5,818 bases of DNA, taken from contig DUTA01000055.1 in NCBI GenBank assembly GCA_012842325.1, positions 1 to 5,818 on the forward strand, written 5' to 3'. The notes beneath the pieces are model-generated. The model was not told the DNA's origin and searched no databases. It saw only the letters and a program-made list of their open reading frames with translations. Positions 5,236 to 5,818 of this stretch are shown in pieces (position 1 is the stretch's first letter; each line of letters starts with the position of its first letter). Origin of the DNA: Bacillota bacterium (GTDB lineage: Bacteria; Bacillota; DTU030). Made by a program: the position numbers and the translations under genes.

Positions 5236-5818
5236 TTACTGGTAGCTGAAGGTCAACAGCACCCTGATGGTGAGCTGAATTTGGCCGGGCTCGATGGGGG
5301 TGCCGGCGGCTGCCAGATCGGCAGCGGTTCTTTCCAGGCGCAGGGGTTCAAAACCGGCGCTGCCGCTTTCCTCGATGGTGACGATGCCGGTGATCCTGCC
5401 CCCGGCAGCCCCGGCCAGGACTTCCGCCTTATTGCGGGCATGTTTTACCGCCAGGGCCAGGGCTTCCCGCTCCAGTTTTTCTGTATCTTTAATACCAAAG
5501 GTAATCCCCGACACCACATTGGCCCCCGCCGCTACCGTACTGTCAATTAATTGGCCCAGCTTATCCAAGTCGGTGGTGACAACCTGAACTGTGTTGCTGA
5601 CCCGGTAGCCCACCAGGCGGTAAACATCCCGGTCCCCTTCCCGGACATAATCGTAGCTGGGATAAAGGCTGAAGCCGGAAGTGCGGATGGCCCCGTCCGG
5701 GAGCCCCTGCTTTTTCAGGGCAGCGAGGACCTGATTCATTCTCTCCCCATTGGCCCGCAGGGCTTCCTGGGCCGTCGCCGCTTCCGTATCAACGCCAAAG
5801 ACAACCGTGGCCTGATCC
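5236..5818 (-). CDS. SIMPL (DUF541) domain protein, 5' end outside the window
   Basis: The last 193 codons are present, starting in frame at the right edge (DQATVVFGVDTEAATAQEA) and ending LTIRVLLTFSYQ. The visible part covers nearly the whole SIMPL domain: the NGERMNQVLAALKKQG helix, the IRTSGFSLYPSYDY strand, the YRVSNTVQV strand, the GANVVSGITFGIKD segment, and the helix with REALALAVKHARNKAEVLAGAAG. A signal peptide and first strand (usually ending in PDQA) are presumably beyond 5818. Members are exported or membrane-associated proteins of unclear biochemical role; the name comes from a mammalian IRAK-interacting relative and does not show function in bacteria. The ATG at 5739-5737 is internal, since homologous sequence continues upstream of it. 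A strong terminator follows. Confidence 0.9.
   Translation of the reverse strand, partial: DQATVVFGVDTEAATAQEALRANGERMNQVLAALKKQGLPDGAIRTSGFSLYPSYDYVREGDRDVYRLVGYRVSNTVQVVTTDLDKLGQLIDSTVAAGANVVSGITFGIKDTEKLEREALALAVKHARNKAEVLAGAAGGRITGIVTIEESGSAGFEPLRLERTAADLAAAGTPIEPGQIQLTIRVLLTFSYQ

Overview
All recognisable genes lie on the minus strand, so the window reads biologically from right (5818) to left (1). The DNA is fairly GC-rich inside genes, intergenic stretches are AT-rich, and ribosome-binding sites are strong GGAGG types, with GTG and probably TTG starts. A NiaR-type niacin repressor, an ECF S component, a DUF438/hemerythrin/PAS protein and copper-amine-oxidase-type stalk domains all fit a Gram-positive anaerobe of the Firmicutes. 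A thermophilic acetogen-like or Moorella-like clostridium is my best guess, but no taxonomic marker is present.

Region by region: (i) 5236-5818 is the C-terminal part of a SIMPL (DUF541) protein, closed by a clean intrinsic terminator at 5188-5213. (ii) 4974-5187 is a leader with a second terminator-like hairpin and an 8-bp inverted repeat. It precedes 4026-4973, a secreted protein with an unusual order of domains: signal peptide, copper-amine-oxidase-N stalk, ComEA-like helix-hairpin-helix, RlpA double-psi barrel. (iii) 2626-3826 is a DUF438-hemerythrin-PAS gene whose reading frame is broken twice, both times at a short homopolymer. (iv) 2047-2568/2592 is niaR. It is followed directly by an ECF-type niacin transporter S component (1487-1978), which ends at a terminator (1437-1461). 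(v) After an AT-rich gap comes a two-gene unit encoding the alpha and beta subunits of a thiamine-diphosphate-dependent E1 enzyme of the acetoin/pyruvate dehydrogenase family; beta runs off the left edge.

The best functional story is the niacin module. NiaR senses niacin, and the transporter gene has a near-consensus promoter (TTGACA, 17 bp, TATACT) whose -35 and spacer are covered by two copies of a 10-bp direct repeat. This promoter lies inside the N-terminus predicted by the longest open frame, so the real transporter start is probably a TTG about 70 bases further downstream.

I see no CRISPR array, mobile element, tRNA or rRNA. No wholly new multi-gene system is evident. The most unusual items are the four-part RlpA fusion, the promoter/operator hidden in the transporter's apparent coding sequence, the twice-frameshifted DUF438 gene, and a 25-codon leader ORF overlapping the start of the E1 alpha gene.
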